Positions 29,278 through 38,068 of a stretch of 64,000 nucleotides of DNA are shown piece by piece. Position numbers and translations under genes: made by a program. Position 1 is the stretch's first letter; each line of letters begins with the position of its first letter. Origin of the DNA: an uncultured bacterium (GTDB lineage: Bacteria > Acidobacteriota > Aminicenantia > Aminicenantales > CALLJL01); assembly GCA_938092135.1 (NCBI GenBank), contig CALLJL010000003.1:62001-126000 (forward strand), read 5' to 3'. Below the pieces are notes generated by a model. That model worked only from the letters and a program-made list of their open reading frames with translations, was not told the DNA's origin and did no database searches.

Positions 29278-30876
29278 ATGGAAAAATTTGTTGCCTTGGG
29301 CGATGAAGCGGTTGCCCTTGGAGCCATCCATGCCGGTCTGGCTGCTGCCTACTCTTATCCTGGAACGCCTGCCTCAGAAGTCATGGAATTTTTAATTAGA
29401 GCTTCCCAAGAGAAAGGATTTGTTGCCCGCTGGTCAGTTAATGAAAAGGTCGCTTTGGAGCAAGCTTTAGGAGTATCCTTTGCCGGCAAAAGGGCCTTGG
29501 TTTCGATGAAGCATGTGGGGCTCAATGTGGCTGCCGATCCCTTCATTAATTCCAGTCTAACTGGTGCCAATGGCGGGCTCGTAGTGGTTGTGGCCGATGA
29601 TCCCAGCATGCACAGCTCTCAAAATGAACAAGACAGTCGTTTTTATGCCCAGTTCGCCCAAATATTTTGTTTTGAACCTTCCTCTCATCAAGAAGCCTAT
29701 GAAATGACCCGCCAGGCCTTTGACCTTTCTGAGGCTGTGGGATTACCGGTTATGATCAGGCTTGTTACCCGTTTAGCCCACAGTCGCTCTTCCATTTTTC
29801 CGCGAGAACCAGTTTCACCCAAATCTTTGCCGACTGGCGAAAGAAGCCATTGGACCCTGTTGCCCATTAATGCGCGTCGTCGTTTTCAAGTTGTCTTGAA
29901 CAAACAGGAAGAATTGCGTCGTCTTTCAGAAGAATCTCCTTTTAACCAACTTAAATTAGCTGGCCGAAGTTCTCCTCTTGGAATTATTGCTTCCGGAATT
30001 GCTGCTAATTATGTTCTTGAGAACTGGCCTGACCTTGAATCTAAACCTTCCTTCCTTAAAATTTCAACTTATCCTTTGCCCGAGAAACTCATCCGTAAGC
30101 TTATGGATGAGGTCGATACAGTTCTCGTTGTGGAGGAAGGCTATCCTTTTATTGAAAGAAATTTGCGAGGGCTTATGGGTATCCCCGGCAAAAGGATAAG
30201 AGGTAAGCTCAGCGGTGATCTACCTCTCTCTGGCGAGCTTTCTCCTGATCATGTTCGCCAGGCCCTCGGTCTTAAGGCATTAGCCAGACTACCTAAGCTT
30301 TCATCTCCTATAGCTTCCAGGCCCCCTCAACTCTGTCAGGGATGCCCCCATGCCGATACTTTTTTGGTTCTCAAAGAAGCTTTGAAAGATTTTCCCCAGG
30401 CCATGGTCTTTAGCGATATCGGCTGTTATACTTTGGGATATTTCCCCCCTTACTCGGCCATTGATACCTGTGTTTGCATGGGCGCAAGCATTGGAATGGC
30501 CAAAGGAGCGGCTGATGTAGGTTATCATCCGTCGATTGCAGTTATCGGTGATTCCACTTTTGGCCATTCTGGTCTTACCCCTCTGCTTGAAGCTGCCAGG
30601 ACCAACACAAAAATGACAGTCATTATCCTTGATAATGGAACAGTGGCCATGACAGGTGGCCAGATGAGCTATGCTTCCGGCGAATATCTGGTGAAAATGG
30701 TCGAAGGGCTGGGCGTAAATCGCGAGCACCTGCGACTTATCGAGCCCTTGCCTCGGAATTTAGAGGCAAATGCGGCCTTGATTAAGGAAGAAATAAATTA
30801 TCCTGGTCTTTCGGTTATTATTGCTTCCCGAGAATGCATCCAGGAGGCAAGAAAAAAGAAACGGGGTCAAGAATGA
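29278..30876 (+). CDS. iorA: Indolepyruvate:ferredoxin oxidoreductase alpha subunit, lacking the ferredoxin domain
   Basis: The thiamine-pyrophosphate subunit that oxidatively decarboxylates aryl pyruvates to aryl-acetyl-CoA. The start is the ATG at 29278, after GTGAGG; the track's TTG six codons earlier has no ribosome-binding site. The N-terminal pyrimidine-binding domain (GDEAVALGAIHAGLAAAYSYPGTP) is followed by a central domain, then CQGCPHADTF, SDIGCYTLG, CMGASIGMAKG and the TPP/Mg motif GDSTFGHSG...NGTVAMTGGQ. The protein is 532 residues and stops soon after the TPP domain. The usual C-terminal two-[4Fe-4S] ferredoxin domain (CxxCxxC...) is absent; its place is taken by a charged end (EARKKKRGQE). 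Electrons must leave by another route. The stop overlaps the iorB start (ATGA). Confidence 0.9.
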   Translation: MEKFVALGDEAVALGAIHAGLAAAYSYPGTPASEVMEFLIRASQEKGFVARWSVNEKVALEQALGVSFAGKRALVSMKHVGLNVAADPFINSSLTGANGGLVVVVADDPSMHSSQNEQDSRFYAQFAQIFCFEPSSHQEAYEMTRQAFDLSEAVGLPVMIRLVTRLAHSRSSIFPREPVSPKSLPTGERSHWTLLPINARRRFQVVLNKQEELRRLSEESPFNQLKLAGRSSPLGIIASGIAANYVLENWPDLESKPSFLKISTYPLPEKLIRKLMDEVDTVLVVEEGYPFIERNLRGLMGIPGKRIRGKLSGDLPLSGELSPDHVRQALGLKALARLPKLSSPIASRPPQLCQGCPHADTFLVLKEALKDFPQAMVFSDIGCYTLGYFPPYSAIDTCVCMGASIGMAKGAADVGYHPSIAVIGDSTFGHSGLTPLLEAARTNTKMTVIILDNGTVAMTGGQMSYASGEYLVKMVEGLGVNREHLRLIEPLPRNLEANAALIKEEINYPGLSVIIASRECIQEARKKKRGQE

Positions 30877-31463
30877 AATTTGATTTGATTTTAGCCGGGG
30901 TGGGTGGTCAAGGCATTCTTTCTATTGCCTTTGTTATTGATCGGGCAGCCCTGCTTCAGGGTTTGAATTTTAAGCAAGCTGAAGTTCATGGAATGGCCCA
31001 AAGAGGTGGGGCTGTTCAATCGCATCTTCGTCTTTCTGATGGTCCTATCTATAGTGACCTCATTCCCAAAGGAAAGTGTGACCTTATTTTGGCTGTGGAG
31101 CCCCTTGAGGCTCTCCGTTATCTCGATTATTTGCAACCAGAAGGGACAGTTGTTTCCAGTTCCTCTCCTTACGTCAATATCCCTGATTATCCCCCTATAG
31201 CTGATCTTTTAGATTCAATCAGAGAGATCAAAAACCATCTAATTATTAATGCCGATCAGATAGCTCGAAAGGCGGGCTCTGGCCGAGTGCAGAATATAGT
31301 TATGCTTGGAGCAGCGTCTCTTTTCTTGCCTCTTGAGCTTGACCATCTCCTTTCGGCCCTCAAGGAGTTCTTTCAGCCCAGAGGTCAGAAAATAGTTGAT
31401 CTCAATCTGAAAGCTTTTGAGCTCGGAAGGCAAGAGGCCAGGCTTCAATTGAAAATAAATTAA
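30873..31463 (+). CDS. iorB: Indolepyruvate:ferredoxin oxidoreductase beta (gamma-domain) subunit
   Basis: A 196-residue POR-gamma-type subunit with the glycine-rich start FDLILAGVGGQGILSIAFVI and the family motif AEVHGMAQRGGAVQSHLRL. It pairs with IorA and probably helps bind CoA and shape the active site. The real start is the ATG at 30873, four bases overlapping the iorA stop (ATGA). The ORF-track start 13 codons upstream lies inside iorA. The next gene is a fused ADP-forming acyl-CoA synthetase, which would take the aryl-acetyl-CoA product. Confidence 0.92.
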   Translation: MKFDLILAGVGGQGILSIAFVIDRAALLQGLNFKQAEVHGMAQRGGAVQSHLRLSDGPIYSDLIPKGKCDLILAVEPLEALRYLDYLQPEGTVVSSSSPYVNIPDYPPIADLLDSIREIKNHLIINADQIARKAGSGRVQNIVMLGAASLFLPLELDHLLSALKEFFQPRGQKIVDLNLKAFELGRQEARLQLKIN

Positions 31464-31557
31464 TCTTTAAAGTGAAAATAAAAAATCGATAAAATTTTAT
31501 TTCGATTTTAGGAAGAGTTAAATTCATAATTCAATCTAAAAATTGAGGAGAAAGGAG

Positions 31558-33891
31558 ATGATTGAATTCTATAGGTCAATTAATAGATTATTCGAGAAAG
31601 CTCAGGCTGAAGGCCGCAATCATCTCCTCGAGCCGGAAGTCTATTCAATCCTCAAAAAAATTGGCTTAAAGGTTCCTCAATTCATTTATGTTCCTAGAGG
31701 AGAAGTTTCTGCCCTAAATAAGCTTAAAGGTTTGGAAACATCAGAGGTGGTTTTGAAGGTAGTTTCTCCTCTTATTCTCCATAAAACCGATGTCGGCGGG
31801 GTTAGATTCGTGGCCAATAATTTTAAAGAAATAAGAGAAAATCTGAAAGCCATGGAAGAAGAAATTCCCCAAAAATGGCTGAAGTGGTCCCAGGCGCGGG
31901 GTACCATTAAAAAAATAGGAAGCAAAATTGATGAATCTATAGTTAGGGAATCTATCCTTGGTTTTTTAATTATTGAAAAGGTGAATTATGAAAGAATAGG
32001 TCTTGGGGAGGAATTACTTTTAGGTTTAAAGCAAACCAGGGATTTTGGCCCCATAATTACGATTGGTTGCGGCGGAATTGATGTGGAATATATAACCCCG
32101 CGGCTTAAGGAAGAACAGGCCCTAGGCTTTTTTTCGCCCTATTTCATTAAGCGTAGAAAAATAGTTTTCGAGCTTTCTCGCTTGGCTTTTTATGAAAAAA
32201 TAATAAAAGGACCAAGAGGGGGTCGACCAGTTTTAGCTGTTACGAAATTAATTGAAGTTATTGAAAATTTAGCTCGTTTGGCCAGGTTTTTCTCCATTTT
32301 TTACCCTGGAAAAGGTTTTGTCCTCGAAGAACTTGAGGCCAATCCTGTAGTTATGGCCCAAGGAAATTTGATACCCCTCGATGGCTTGGTGCGCTTTTCC
32401 AAAGAAAAAGAGTTTCGATTGAGACCGCCGATTAACCAGCTATCTCAACTTCTTTTTCCTCGATCCATAGGCATAATAGGGGTTTCTGAAAGAATGAACC
32501 TAGGACATATTATTCTGAACAATATTCTCCAGGCAGGCTATCCAAAAGATAAAGTTTTTATTGTTAAGCCCGGTTCAGAAGTCATTGAGGGCTGTCGATG
32601 TTACCCTGATATCGCTTCTTTGCCCGAAGCTGTTGATCTTTTTGTTTATGCTCTGCCCGCTGAGCAAGTTTATTCTTGCCTTGAAAGCCTGATTAATGAA
32701 CAAAAAGCCTCTTCGATGATCATAATTGCTGGTGGTCTCGGAGAAAAGAGGGGAACCCAGAAAGAAGAAAAAAGAGTGAGAGAATTAATTGCTAAGTCTA
32801 GAAGAGAGGGACGCCTAGTCCCGGTAATCAACGGGGCTAATTGCCTGGGGATAATTTCGAGGCCAGGCCAGTATGATACAACCTTTATTCCCGAATATAA
32901 ATTTCCCAGAAAAAAAGAAAGTGAGCCGGGGCTAATTTTTATATCCCAGAGCGGCGCTTTCATGATTACTCATTTAAGCAGATTGCCTCAGCTTGGGCCG
33001 GAGATGGCCATTTCCATTGGCAATCAATTGGACCTCACCGTTGCTGACTATCTTGATTATTTTTCTCAATCATTAGATGGCCAGGCCAAGGTTTTTGCTA
33101 TCTATCTTGAAGGTTTAAGGGAAGGGGATGGGCTGATCCTAGCGAAGGCTTCTTCAAGGATTATAAAATCAGGTTCGAGGATAGTTATATATAAGGGAGG
33201 GCGAACTCCCCAAGGTCAATTAGCCACAGCCAGCCATACGGCCTCAGTTGCCGGGGATTATTCAATTTTTAGGGCATTGATGAATCAGCAGGGGGTTTAT
33301 GTAGCCGAGACCTTAACTGAATTTGAGCTGGCCTTGAAAGCTCTTTTTTATCTAAGAAATAAAAAAGTTCCTGGTTCAAGAATTGGTTTGCTGAGCAATG
33401 CTGGCTTTGAGTGTGTTATCATGGCTGACCGCATTTTCCCTGATGGGGTCTTAAAGCTAGCAAAGTGGTCACCCCAGACAAAGGAAAAGCTTCTTAAGGC
33501 CCTTTCGCCTCTGGGGATTGACCGACTTCAGGACGTTCGTAACCCCCTTGATCTGACCCCCGTGGCTGACGATTCAGCTTTTGCCGCCTGTGTTGAAGCC
33601 ATTCTTGAAGATCCTGGCGTTGATTGCGCCTTAATTTCTCCTGTTCCCCTGACCCCAGCTCTGAAAACTCTCCAGGCCAAGGAATATGGGGAGGATTTTC
33701 AAGAACCTTCAAGCCTTGTTTCCAGGCTCATTGAGCTTTTCTATCAAAGCAGTAAACCCTTTGTTATCAGTCTTGATGCTGGTTCTCTCTATGATCCTCT
33801 GGCTAATTATCTGGAAAGCAAAGGCTTACCTGTTTTCAGGCGGGTAGATCAGGCTCTTCTTTTTTTCGAAAAATTTGTGCGCCTTGATTAA
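31558..33891 (+). CDS. ADP-forming acyl-CoA synthetase, fused beta-alpha (acetate-CoA ligase type)
   Basis: Converts acyl-CoA, ADP and phosphate to acid, CoA and ATP. GAGGAG stands about eight bases before the ATG at 31558; the track's TTG five codons earlier contains that site. Residues 1-270 are the ATP-grasp beta domain (AQAEGRNHLLEPEVYSILKKIG, SPLILHKTDVGGV, LEELEANPV). Residues 300-777 are the alpha part: a CoA-binding Rossmann domain (SIGIIGVSERMNLGHIILNNI) and ligase domains, with SQSGAF and the phosphohistidine motif ASHTASVAGDY. The beta-first order is the reverse of the common alpha-beta fused enzymes. Its place right after iorAB points to aryl-acetyl-CoA as substrate, giving substrate-level ATP in amino-acid fermentation. 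The substrate is inferred from context. Confidence 0.88.
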   Translation: MIEFYRSINRLFEKAQAEGRNHLLEPEVYSILKKIGLKVPQFIYVPRGEVSALNKLKGLETSEVVLKVVSPLILHKTDVGGVRFVANNFKEIRENLKAMEEEIPQKWLKWSQARGTIKKIGSKIDESIVRESILGFLIIEKVNYERIGLGEELLLGLKQTRDFGPIITIGCGGIDVEYITPRLKEEQALGFFSPYFIKRRKIVFELSRLAFYEKIIKGPRGGRPVLAVTKLIEVIENLARLARFFSIFYPGKGFVLEELEANPVVMAQGNLIPLDGLVRFSKEKEFRLRPPINQLSQLLFPRSIGIIGVSERMNLGHIILNNILQAGYPKDKVFIVKPGSEVIEGCRCYPDIASLPEAVDLFVYALPAEQVYSCLESLINEQKASSMIIIAGGLGEKRGTQKEEKRVRELIAKSRREGRLVPVINGANCLGIISRPGQYDTTFIPEYKFPRKKESEPGLIFISQSGAFMITHLSRLPQLGPEMAISIGNQLDLTVADYLDYFSQSLDGQAKVFAIYLEGLREGDGLILAKASSRIIKSGSRIVIYKGGRTPQGQLATASHTASVAGDYSIFRALMNQQGVYVAETLTEFELALKALFYLRNKKVPGSRIGLLSNAGFECVIMADRIFPDGVLKLAKWSPQTKEKLLKALSPLGIDRLQDVRNPLDLTPVADDSAFAACVEAILEDPGVDCALISPVPLTPALKTLQAKEYGEDFQEPSSLVSRLIELFYQSSKPFVISLDAGSLYDPLANYLESKGLPVFRRVDQALLFFEKFVRLD

Positions 33892-33919
33892 AATATCCTT
33901 AAATTTCTTTTTCAGAATG

Positions 33920-33928
33920 TGATATAAT
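33920..33928 (+). promoter_or_regulatory. Extended -10 promoter of rpoD
   Basis: TGATATAAT combines a perfect TATAAT (33923-33928) with an extended -10 TG one base upstream. The -35 region (TTAAAT, 18-base spacing) is weak, which is usual for extended -10 promoters. It lies 34 bases before the rpoD ATG and after the stop of the ACD gene. Confidence 0.65.
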
Positions 33929-33962
33929 AAAATAAATTTTTGATTGATGAGGTAAAGGGGAA

Positions 33963-35498
33963 ATGAAGTCAGGTTTTCGAATGTTTGATGAATTTGAAGA
34001 TGAATTTGAAGACGTAGTTGAAGGACAGACTGAGCGCCATCGAGTCTTAGATAATGTCGTCAAAGAAGAGAACTTGTTGCCTTTAACTGAAGAGTCGACG
34101 GAAATTTTAGAAAGCGAAGCTGAGGTCGAAACTTCCAATGACCCCCTTCGTCTTTATTTTCGGGATATGGGCCGCGTTCCTTTGCTGACCAGGGAAAAAG
34201 AAATTGCCCTGGCCAAGCAAATGGAAAGAGGGGAAAAAATAATCCTTAAAGCCGTTACCAAAACCAAACTATTTTTTGAGGAAATTCTTAAGCTTGAAGA
34301 AAAAATGCTAAAATCACCTGAAAGCCTGGGTGATGTTTTTGACCAATCGGCTGAAATTGACCGAGTTAATCCTGAAAAGCGATATGAAAATCAGCTTAAT
34401 CAAATAAGAAAACTCAAAAGTTTGCTCAATCGACTCGCCAAGATTCAGAAGGGACGGATTAATCGATGGAAAAGAGGGCGTCTTGTTATTGAAATAATCT
34501 ATCTTATCCGGAGCTTGAATTTTTCCACCTCTTTCAAGGAGAGAAGTTATGAAATCGTGCGACAGGCTTTGCAGCAGTTAATTGAGATTGAAGCTGATCT
34601 TGAGGAATTGAATAAAGAAATGGCTGGCCGGATTTCAGCTGAGAGGAAAGAAAATCTGATAGCCAGGATAAAAGAAGCCAAACAGAAGCGGCAGGAGATG
34701 AGAGAAAAACTCAAGGTTTCTCCTAAAGAAGCTAAGGCTATTTTGAAACAATTAAATGAAGGCCGGCGGATTCGTGATCGGGCTCGTCATGATTTAATCG
34801 AAGCCAATCTTCGATTGGTCGTATCTATAGCCAAAAAATATACCAATCATGGAGTTAAATTTCTCGATTTAATTCAGGAAGGCAATATCGGTTTGATGAG
34901 AGCAGCTGAGAAATTTGATTACCGTCGGGGCCATAAATTTTCAACTTATGCGACTTGGTGGATTAAGCAAGCCATCACCAGAGCTATCGCTGACCAGGGC
35001 CGAACTATTCGTATCCCTGTCCATATGGCTGAGATTCTGAGCAAAATGAGGAAGATTGCCCAGGAAATTCAGAGGGAAAAGGGAAGGGAGCCAACAGTGG
35101 AGGAATTGGCCCGAAAAATGAGAAAACCAGTGGAAAAAGTTAGAGAAATTATCCGCCTCACCCAAGAATCTGTTTCCCTTGATGTTCCCATTAACGATGA
35201 TGAAGAAAGCTTTCTCCGTGATTTTATTCAGGATAAAAGTATACCTTCACCGGCTGATTTGGCCATTCAAAGCAGTTTGAAGGAACAAATTCTTGAAGCT
35301 CTCAATACCTTGACCGAAAGGGAAGCTGAAGTATTAAGAATGAGATTTGGCCTTGATGGTGGCCGAGAGTATACCTTGGAAGAGGTCGGCCAACATTTTA
35401 AACTAACTCGTGAACGAATTCGACAGATTGAGGCTAAAGCTTTACGCAAGCTTAGGGAACTCAATCAGAACGCTAAATTAGGAAGCTTTATTAAATAA
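33963..35498 (+). CDS. rpoD: RNA polymerase primary sigma factor (sigma-70)
   Basis: A 511-residue group 1 sigma factor. A short acidic N-terminus ([14 protein letters not shown]) replaces a full region 1.1. Region 1.2 is at about 55-90 ([21 protein letters not shown]), followed by a non-conserved helical insert, region 2 at about 275-345 ([45 protein letters not shown]), region 3 (PVHMAEIL..) and region 4 with the helix-turn-helix at the end ([28 protein letters not shown]). It directs RNA polymerase to housekeeping promoters. The ATG follows GAGGTAAAGGGG. An extended -10 promoter lies just upstream, so it is transcribed separately from the fermentation operon. Confidence 0.96.
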   Translation: MKSGFRMFDEFEDEFEDVVEGQTERHRVLDNVVKEENLLPLTEESTEILESEAEVETSNDPLRLYFRDMGRVPLLTREKEIALAKQMERGEKIILKAVTKTKLFFEEILKLEEKMLKSPESLGDVFDQSAEIDRVNPEKRYENQLNQIRKLKSLLNRLAKIQKGRINRWKRGRLVIEIIYLIRSLNFSTSFKERSYEIVRQALQQLIEIEADLEELNKEMAGRISAERKENLIARIKEAKQKRQEMREKLKVSPKEAKAILKQLNEGRRIRDRARHDLIEANLRLVVSIAKKYTNHGVKFLDLIQEGNIGLMRAAEKFDYRRGHKFSTYATWWIKQAITRAIADQGRTIRIPVHMAEILSKMRKIAQEIQREKGREPTVEELARKMRKPVEKVREIIRLTQESVSLDVPINDDEESFLRDFIQDKSIPSPADLAIQSSLKEQILEALNTLTEREAEVLRMRFGLDGGREYTLEEVGQHFKLTRERIRQIEAKALRKLRELNQNAKLGSFIK

Positions 35499-35645
35499 AG
35501 AACCCTGTTTAGATTGATTAATTTTCTATACTCCTTAAAATTTTATTCCCTTTAAGTTAGCCATTTATTTCTTCTTTATAGGAATTTTAAATTCAGAATT
35601 AAAATCCTCTTTTAACCTGTGGCTGACTATAGAATTTTCTTTTTC

Positions 35646-35674
35646 TTGACAGGTAAGGTTCAATCTTTTAGAAA
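35646..35674 (+). promoter_or_regulatory. Predicted sigma-70 promoter of the M55 peptidase gene
   Basis: A perfect TTGACA (35646-35651) and TAGAAA (35669-35674, four of six matches) are 17 bases apart. This leaves about a 20-base leader that contains AAGGAGG before the ATG at 35701. Confidence 0.55.
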
Positions 35675-35700
35675 AGAAAAGGACTTTATCAAGGAGGCAA

Positions 35701-36606
35701 ATGATGAAAAAAGCTTTTTCTTTTATTATTTTTATGCTTTTTTCCACTTTGCTTTTCTATTCTGGTTTTGGCCAGACCAAACCTCTCAAGATTTATATTT
35801 CCGTTGATATGGAAGGAATCTGGGGCGTGGTTCATAGCAATCAAGTTTCCCCTGATTCGCCCGAATACAGCGCTGCCCGTCGCTGGATGGTGGAAGATGT
35901 AAACGCGGTGATCAATGGTCTCTTTGAGGCTGGCGTCCAAGAAATCGTGGTTAACGATTCCCATGGTAGCATGAGGAATATTCTGGCCCATGAGTTAAAT
36001 CCAAAAGTAAGCCTAATTTCAGGTTCGCCTAAGCCTTTATCCATGATGGAAGGCCTAGATGAAACATTTAATGGCGTTATCTTTGTGGGTTATCATGCCC
36101 GGGCTGGTACTCAAGCTTCTATTCTCGATCATACGATTTCGGGAGCTTCTGTTTATGCCATAAAAATTAACGGTCAGGAAATGCCTGAGCTGGGAATAAA
36201 TGCTGCCATTGCCGGTTATTACAGGGTTCCTGTAATTATGCTAAGTGGGGATGCTGAAACCTGTCGCCAGGCTCAATCAATTCTGGGAGATAAACTGGTG
36301 ACAGTTGCGGTCAAAGAAGGAGTTGGCCGATATGCCGCTAAGATGTTACCCCGGGAATTAGCCCTAAAAAAATTAACTGAGGGAGCTAAGGAAGCAGTGG
36401 GGAAGATTTTTAATTTTAAACCTTTTTTACCTTCCCCTCCCTATGATTTTGAGCTTTGCCTTCACAATAGTAATCAAGCAGAATTAGGTGCCATGATTCC
36501 CCAGGTTAGGCGAGTTGATGCCAGGACTTTAAAATTTCAATCTAAGGATTTTCTCGAAGGCTTCAAGCTCCTGCGGGTTTTGATTGCCCTTAGTTCCACG
36601 AGCTAA
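35701..36606 (+). CDS. Exported M55-family D-aminopeptidase (DppA-like)
   Basis: A signal peptide (about residues 1-24, ending FGQT) is followed by the M55 fold. Zinc-ligand motifs are readable in order: SVDMEG (Asp/Glu), NDSHGSM (His), GYHARAG (His) and MPELGINAA (Glu). Members are D-stereospecific aminopeptidases, such as DppA, releasing D-amino acids from peptides. AAGGAGG precedes the ATG pair at 35701/35704. A periplasmic location is unusual for DppA, which is mostly cytoplasmic, but fits the many exported peptidases in this window. It could recover D-Ala from peptidoglycan peptides; this is inference. Confidence 0.88.
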   Translation: MMKKAFSFIIFMLFSTLLFYSGFGQTKPLKIYISVDMEGIWGVVHSNQVSPDSPEYSAARRWMVEDVNAVINGLFEAGVQEIVVNDSHGSMRNILAHELNPKVSLISGSPKPLSMMEGLDETFNGVIFVGYHARAGTQASILDHTISGASVYAIKINGQEMPELGINAAIAGYYRVPVIMLSGDAETCRQAQSILGDKLVTVAVKEGVGRYAAKMLPRELALKKLTEGAKEAVGKIFNFKPFLPSPPYDFELCLHNSNQAELGAMIPQVRRVDARTLKFQSKDFLEGFKLLRVLIALSSTS

Positions 36607-36740
36607 AGGCTGGATTCAAAAAATTTTTGACAAAGAAACAAAAGATAAATTAATATAACAAAGTATTCTATCAATTTATTTTTTATAGAGAAAAAGCAAA
36701 AAATTTTTAATTATATTTTCATTTCCGAAAGGATGAGCTC

Positions 36741-38051
36741 ATGTGGCCAGAAATAAGAATGAAGTTTATTAGTTGTTTTCTTAAAACCTGGTTATGTTTA
36801 ATTTGGCTTCCATTTCTTTTCTGGAGTTACCTGGCGGCTGCATCTGGATTTCAGGAGTCGAATCAGGAAAACCAGGATTTACGCAATAAAGCTCCACGAG
36901 TTTTTATTGATTGTCGGCATTGCGACCTTAACTACATCAAAACAGAAATCCCTTTTGTTAATTTTGTCTGGGATAGGAAGGAAGCTGATGTTCATATTTT
37001 GATAACCACTCAACCTACCGGGGCTGGAGGGACAGAATACACAATTTCCTTTCTGGGGCAGGGGAATTACGCTAAAAACAATTATTTTCTCACCTATTCA
37101 TCAAATAAAACGTCTACTGAGGCTGAAATCAGGGCTGGTTATACCCGTTTGATAAAAATGGGGTTGATGCCTTATCTGGCCCAAACCCCTCTGGCCGAAT
37201 ACTGTTCAATTTCCTTCCGTCAAGTTCCTTCGCCCACTGAGGTTACCGATCCCTGGAACTTCTGGGTTTTTGGCTTGAGCATTGGAGGAAGATTCGAGGG
37301 AGAATCCAAGAGAAAGACAGATTCTTTTAATTTCAATCTTTCAGCTAACCGAGTTACTCCAGAATTGAAAATTCGTCTTGGCTTTAATGCAAATTTTGAT
37401 GAGCGAAAATATATCTATTCAAATAATACAATTATTAGTACGACCGAATCAGAAAATTTTTCGGGTTTAGCCGTGAAAAGTTTAAATGGCCACTGGTCCA
37501 TAGGAGCCTATCTTAATCTGGCATCCTCCGTTTATAACAATATAAAATTTAGTTTTAATCCTGCCCCTGCTATTGAATTTAATGTCTTCCCTTACTCAGA
37601 ATCAACGCGGCGAGAGCTTCGATTTCTTTATCGGGTTGGTTTGAATGCAGTTACTTATCGAGAGGAAACCATTTATTTAAAAACAGCCGAAAATCTTTGG
37701 AGTGAGTCTCTTTCCGCCACTTTAGAACTCAAAGAACCCTGGGGCTCTTGGGAAGCAAGTATTCTTGGCTCCCATTATTTTCATGACTTCGATAAAAATA
37801 GATTAAGACTCTCAAGCTCATTATATTTCCGAATTTTTAAAGGGCTGGCCATTAGCCTGAATGGACGTTATGAAAGAGTCCGGGACCAACTCTCCCTACG
37901 CCGCGGCGAGGCGACCCTTGAAGAGGTATTGCTCAGGCGAACTCAATTGGCCACGAGCTATGAATATTCTCTCTCCTTTAATATCAATTATACTTTCGGC
38001 TCTATTTTCAGTAATGTCGTTAATCCCCGCTTCGGCGATAGGGGCCGGTAA
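36741..38051 (+). CDS. Exported protein of unknown function, probable outer-membrane beta-barrel
   Basis: AAAGGA precedes the ATG. A signal peptide (to about residue 36) is followed by a small domain with two close cysteines (FIDCRHCDLNYIKTEIPFVNFVWDRKEADVHI, about 50-90) and a strand-rich part (GGTEYTISFLGQGNYA). The C-terminal two thirds alternate polar and aromatic residues in barrel-like strands (LRFLYRVGLNAVTYREETIY, YFRIFKGLAISLNGRYERV, SFNINYTFGSIFSNVVNPRF). I recognise the pattern as a conserved hypothetical type in Acidobacteriota and Bacteroidota but know of no function. It lies 134 bases downstream of the D-aminopeptidase and converges with the M14 pair. The barrel prediction is by eye. 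Confidence 0.65.
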   Translation: MWPEIRMKFISCFLKTWLCLIWLPFLFWSYLAAASGFQESNQENQDLRNKAPRVFIDCRHCDLNYIKTEIPFVNFVWDRKEADVHILITTQPTGAGGTEYTISFLGQGNYAKNNYFLTYSSNKTSTEAEIRAGYTRLIKMGLMPYLAQTPLAEYCSISFRQVPSPTEVTDPWNFWVFGLSIGGRFEGESKRKTDSFNFNLSANRVTPELKIRLGFNANFDERKYIYSNNTIISTTESENFSGLAVKSLNGHWSIGAYLNLASSVYNNIKFSFNPAPAIEFNVFPYSESTRRELRFLYRVGLNAVTYREETIYLKTAENLWSESLSATLELKEPWGSWEASILGSHYFHDFDKNRLRLSSSLYFRIFKGLAISLNGRYERVRDQLSLRRGEATLEEVLLRRTQLATSYEYSLSFNINYTFGSIFSNVVNPRFGDRGR

Positions 38052-38068
38052 GTCTTTTTTAAAATAAT

